Source: RGDT01 sp964630925
GTDB lineage: Bacteria; Planctomycetota; Planctomycetia; Gemmatales; Gemmataceae
NCBI GenBank assembly: GCA_964630925.1
Contig: CAZVZK010000211.1
Span: 1 to 14,789 of the forward strand
Direction of reading: 5' to 3'
DNA length: 14,789 nucleotides
The stretch's first letter is position 1. Each line of letters opens with the position of its first letter. A program made the translations under genes and the position numbers. The notes under the pieces were generated by a model. The model was not told where the DNA came from, ran no database searches, and saw nothing but the letters and a program-made list of their open reading frames with translations. Positions 13,101-14,789 of this stretch are shown here, one piece after another.

Positions 13101-14789
13101 ACGACGACAAGAAAGACCCCAAGAAGGACGAGAAACTGCCCGAGGGCACCATCCGCGCCCCGCGCGGGACGGTGTACATCGACATCCTCGAGACCCTCGG
13201 GGCGGTGGTGATCCGCACCGACAGCCAGGCCGACCTGGAGGCGATCCAGGAGCTGATCAAGCGGCTACAGGAGATCGCCGCCGAGGCCGAGCTGCAGATC
13301 GAGATGGTGCCGATGAAGAACGCCGACGCGACGAACGTGGCGGCGTACCTGATGGAGCTGTTCCGCCGGGTGGTCGTCGGCCCTTCGGGGACCCGCCTGT
13401 CGGTGACGCCCATCGGCGGCCCGCCCGGCGCCCCCCCCGGCGGCCAGCCCGGCCAGCCGGGCCAGCCCGGCCAGCAGACGGTTCAGCAGCAGTTGTCGAG
13501 CGTGGTGCTCATGCCGATCCCACGTTTCAACGCCATCCTCGTGGCGGCGCCCCGCGCCCGCATGGAGGATGTCAAGAAGCGTATCGACGACCTCGACAAG
13601 CCGAACGCCCCGGACGCGAAGGCGAAGCCGTTCCCCTTGAAGAAGGCGTCGGCGGCGCGTATCGGGCAGGTCATCACGGCCTTCTGGGCGACGCGCTACC
13701 CCGGCGAGAGCGCCGCGAACCACCAGGTGCGCGTGACGTGGGACGACGGCACCAACACGCTGTTCGTGCAGGCCGGCCCGGCGGACCTGGAGGAGATCGA
13801 GTCGCTCATCTGGCGCATGGACAACACGACCGCCCTGTCCACCAACGAGATCCGCATCGTGCAGGTGAAGAACGCGCTGGCCGACGAGCTGAGCGCCCTG
13901 ATCATCCGCGCCATCCAGCAGGGCGTCATCCAGACCCAGGCCGGCGGCGGCGCCGGCATCGTCCCCGGCGGCGCCCTGGGGCAGGGCGGCGGCCTGGGGC
14001 AGGGCGGTGGCGGCCTGGGGCAGGGCGGTGGCGGCCTGGGGCAGGGCGGCGGCCTGGGGCAGGGCGGCGGCCTGGGGCAGGGCGGCGGCGTGCAGGGGCG
14101 TCCCGGCGGGGCGCTGGGAGGCGCCCTCGGCGGCGCCGCGGGTGCGCTGGGCGCGTCGTCGGCGGGCGTGAGCTACACCTCGGGGGGGGTGAACAACAAG
14201 GCGATGTCCCTGAAGTTCATCGGGCCGAAGGGGGTGTCGGTGGAGACGGGGTGGCTGGACGACATCCGGCTGACGCCGGACACCCGCACCAACCAGATCA
14301 TCGTCAGCGCGCCGGCGAAGGCGATGGACCTGGTCCTGACCCTGATCCAGCAGCTCGACACGATCCCCTCCTACCGCGCCGAGGTCAACATCTTCCCCCT
14401 GAAGAAGGCCGACGCCACCCTCATGGGGCAGATGCTCCAGCAGCTCTTCCTCGGCACCGGCCAGGCCGGCACGCAGGGCGGCGGCGGCTTCCCCGGCGGC
14501 AACCTCGGCGGGAACCTGGGCGGCGCCCTGGGCGGGAACCTGGGCGGCGGCATCCTCGGCGGCGGGGCGATGCGCCCTCTGATCTTCACCCTCGGGGGCG
14601 TGACTCCCGAGGGGACTCCGCTGATCGACCTGCGGATCGCGGTGGACCAGCGGACGAACAGCATCGTGGTGGCGGGCGGCAAGAACGACCTGGAGGTGGT
14701 GGAGGCGTTGATCTCGCGGCTGGACGGCGGCGAGGTGGAGCAGCGCAAGAACGAGGTGTACCGCCTCGTGAACTCCACGGCGGTGGACG
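10175..14789 (+). CDS. Giant exported protein with repeated secretin N-type modules (partial)
   Basis: The frame is open from ATG 10175 (AGGA nine bases upstream) to the window edge, giving at least 1538 residues and no stop. A signal peptide covers about 19-46 (LTLGACLAALV to AQAQ). A first N0-like module (about 68-150) is followed by repeats of a beta-alpha-beta-beta-alpha pattern typical of secretin N1/N2 domains. Each begins with a strand such as VSVTFALKKA, MILKKHTVSS, FVVIRLKGTS, FVIKLKHASA or VNIFPLKKAD, continues with a TNSILVKAS-like strand and ends in a helix with LIQQLD. Starts lie near residues 68, 171, 240, 329, 394, 468, 607, 723, 831, 1038, 1150, 1224, 1403 and 1526, the last cut off. 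Linkers are Gly/Pro/Gln-rich. GspD-type secretins carry about four such domains before the barrel; here no barrel is reached. The protein is periplasmic or outer-membrane associated. TAGAAT at 10060-10065 may be its -10 box. Whether it is a true secretin remains open. Confidence 0.88.
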   Translation, partial: MRHHPAEARPGPVFSARTRGAARLTLGACLAALVCWAALGLPAQAQPVAAPPPAKDGVPSDKAPEGKKIAFAMDGKPWPAVFKWLADQTGVPVITSGKPVGAFTFTPPAGMTFTLGEVIDIINEGLLPQKIHLVNRGRNYVVAGAADLADLVPQLDPEDLDDPKLGRNDIVSVTFALKKARATDVGADVEKQMGPFKRVVAMEKSNQLQLQDKVATLRRIKRTISGLEAGSKGPGGPPGTIWHKCRYITAAEAERQLKELMISSLPPGTPPPMDKKGMAALLGDFKVTVNDATQTLLITGSADKLAKARDLLDTIDSKTDGAAEIPRGEMILKKHTVSSGSAEAVRMVLTKDFPKANIQVVGNNTVLVYAFPADQIRITKVILAMEEKEEAPKTVTIPVGEADPEKVAKFIMFSLGDFRGFQGGGLTVETAPEKNAVVVRGTPDQIKFAREIVAAMDSAGGGEENGGRVRTISLGDGGSAVLMADELSRLLPKLLKNPIEIIKPRLPDGDEPKGKKEKDSLKTPRELKDAAAEARGMPVSERKEDEGPLFDPRPKDGKDPRAGSKDKPIRIFASGSKLLLASDDQEAIKLIQQLVSLYKKTPGKGDFVVIRLKGTSAADAAKALEEVFNNPATTSAGPGRGGQPNPWGGGGGGFNPWQYLQRFGQPGQSMPTDPEPNRIRVVAYPATNSILVKASPLDMLTIKDLLARAIDPAEGEEAARPLIRNFVIKLKHASASDVSYTIKELYRSYTRSASSSSDDSGGSRRFGGFGGFGSMGASSPPPRPSSPSQPALSVDYDTPTNRLFIACSEAMFKDIKKLAEEYDEGAKDSTRRIRVVPVKGIDPAMVQQVVDTMQGRTRAPRPGAQPGQPPQPPPGTPPGGFNPGGFGPGGPGMGSGPRRGGNGGTPMGSLDGKQRGPDFFAPRVMDDPRSVSGLYDPRLDDRSSEARITAVNGKPAGDTSTHTSAEVVPARFVQADDDKKDPKKDEKLPEGTIRAPRGTVYIDILETLGAVVIRTDSQADLEAIQELIKRLQEIAAEAELQIEMVPMKNADATNVAAYLMELFRRVVVGPSGTRLSVTPIGGPPGAPPGGQPGQPGQPGQQTVQQQLSSVVLMPIPRFNAILVAAPRARMEDVKKRIDDLDKPNAPDAKAKPFPLKKASAARIGQVITAFWATRYPGESAANHQVRVTWDDGTNTLFVQAGPADLEEIESLIWRMDNTTALSTNEIRIVQVKNALADELSALIIRAIQQGVIQTQAGGGAGIVPGGALGQGGGLGQGGGGLGQGGGGLGQGGGLGQGGGLGQGGGVQGRPGGALGGALGGAAGALGASSAGVSYTSGGVNNKAMSLKFIGPKGVSVETGWLDDIRLTPDTRTNQIIVSAPAKAMDLVLTLIQQLDTIPSYRAEVNIFPLKKADATLMGQMLQQLFLGTGQAGTQGGGGFPGGNLGGNLGGALGGNLGGGILGGGAMRPLIFTLGGVTPEGTPLIDLRIAVDQRTNSIVVAGGKNDLEVVEALISRLDGGEVEQRKNEVYRLVNSTAVD
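13976..14089 (+). repeat. In-frame tandem repeat coding for LGQGGG units
   Basis: Six tandem units of 18, 21, 21, 18, 18 and 18 bases encode LGQGGG or LGQGGGG within a loop of the twelfth secretin-type module. Units are nearly identical in DNA sequence (CTGGGGCAGGGCGG core), differing by one GGT/GGC codon and the optional extra Gly codon. Such recent near-identity means the array probably varies in number between strains and is prone to assembly error. Confidence 0.9.
14501..14548 (+). repeat. In-frame 12-base repeat coding for NLGG units
   Basis: Four consecutive 12-base units encode NLGG, NLGG, ALGG and NLGG inside the loop of the thirteenth secretin-type module. This loop occupies the same place in its module as the LGQGGG array does in the previous one, so both expand the same surface loop. 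Confidence 0.8.

Noticed and set aside
13976..14089. The tandem array as a CRISPR or regulatory repeat
   Set aside because: There are no spacers; the units are contiguous, in frame and encode a Gly-rich loop of the protein.

Overview
The window looks like a chromosomal piece of a high-GC planctomycete, probably Gemmatales. This is an inference from gene content: a very long protein built of repeated secretin N-type modules with Gly/Pro/Gln-rich linkers, a secreted CotH-type kinase carrying EF-hands, a retropepsin-like protein, a leftover WD40 blade, and strong G/C preference at third codon positions. No rRNA, tRNA, CRISPR array, integrase or intact insertion sequence is visible.

Left part (1-2250, minus strand): a BaiN/HI0933-type flavoprotein is followed after 35 bases by a SpoIIE/RsbU-type PP2C phosphatase whose reading frame is broken by a one-base shift. 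Middle-left (2254-3865, plus strand): a small four-helix DUF5684-type membrane protein is followed by a run of hairpins, then by two overlapping genes for an unrecognised 132-residue protein and a retropepsin-like aspartyl protease.

Centre (3961-7162, plus strand): a tight three-gene operon with 4-base and 1-base overlaps. It encodes a secreted CotH kinase-fold protein with C-terminal EF-hands, a soluble VTC-type polyphosphate polymerase with its tunnel residues in place, and a four-helix DUF4956 membrane protein with a small C-terminal domain. The arrangement suggests that polyphosphate or phosphate chemistry in the cytosol is coupled across the membrane to a kinase-like protein outside. This is the most interesting system in the window. 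Its parts are known families, but its joint function is, as far as I know, not established.

Centre-right (7146-9260, minus strand): surE ends inside the last codons of the DUF4956 gene. Upstream of it lie a frameshifted WD40 blade remnant and a ROK-family sugar kinase. The kinase has a good sigma70-like promoter with a perfect 14-base inverted repeat just upstream and a third, near-identical copy about 45 bases further on. From 9262 to about 9890 I see no convincing gene.

Right part (10175 to the end, plus strand): one open frame of at least 1538 codons runs off the window. It encodes an exported protein with a signal peptide and about 13 complete secretin N-type modules plus the start of another. 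No secretin barrel has been reached by the end of the window.
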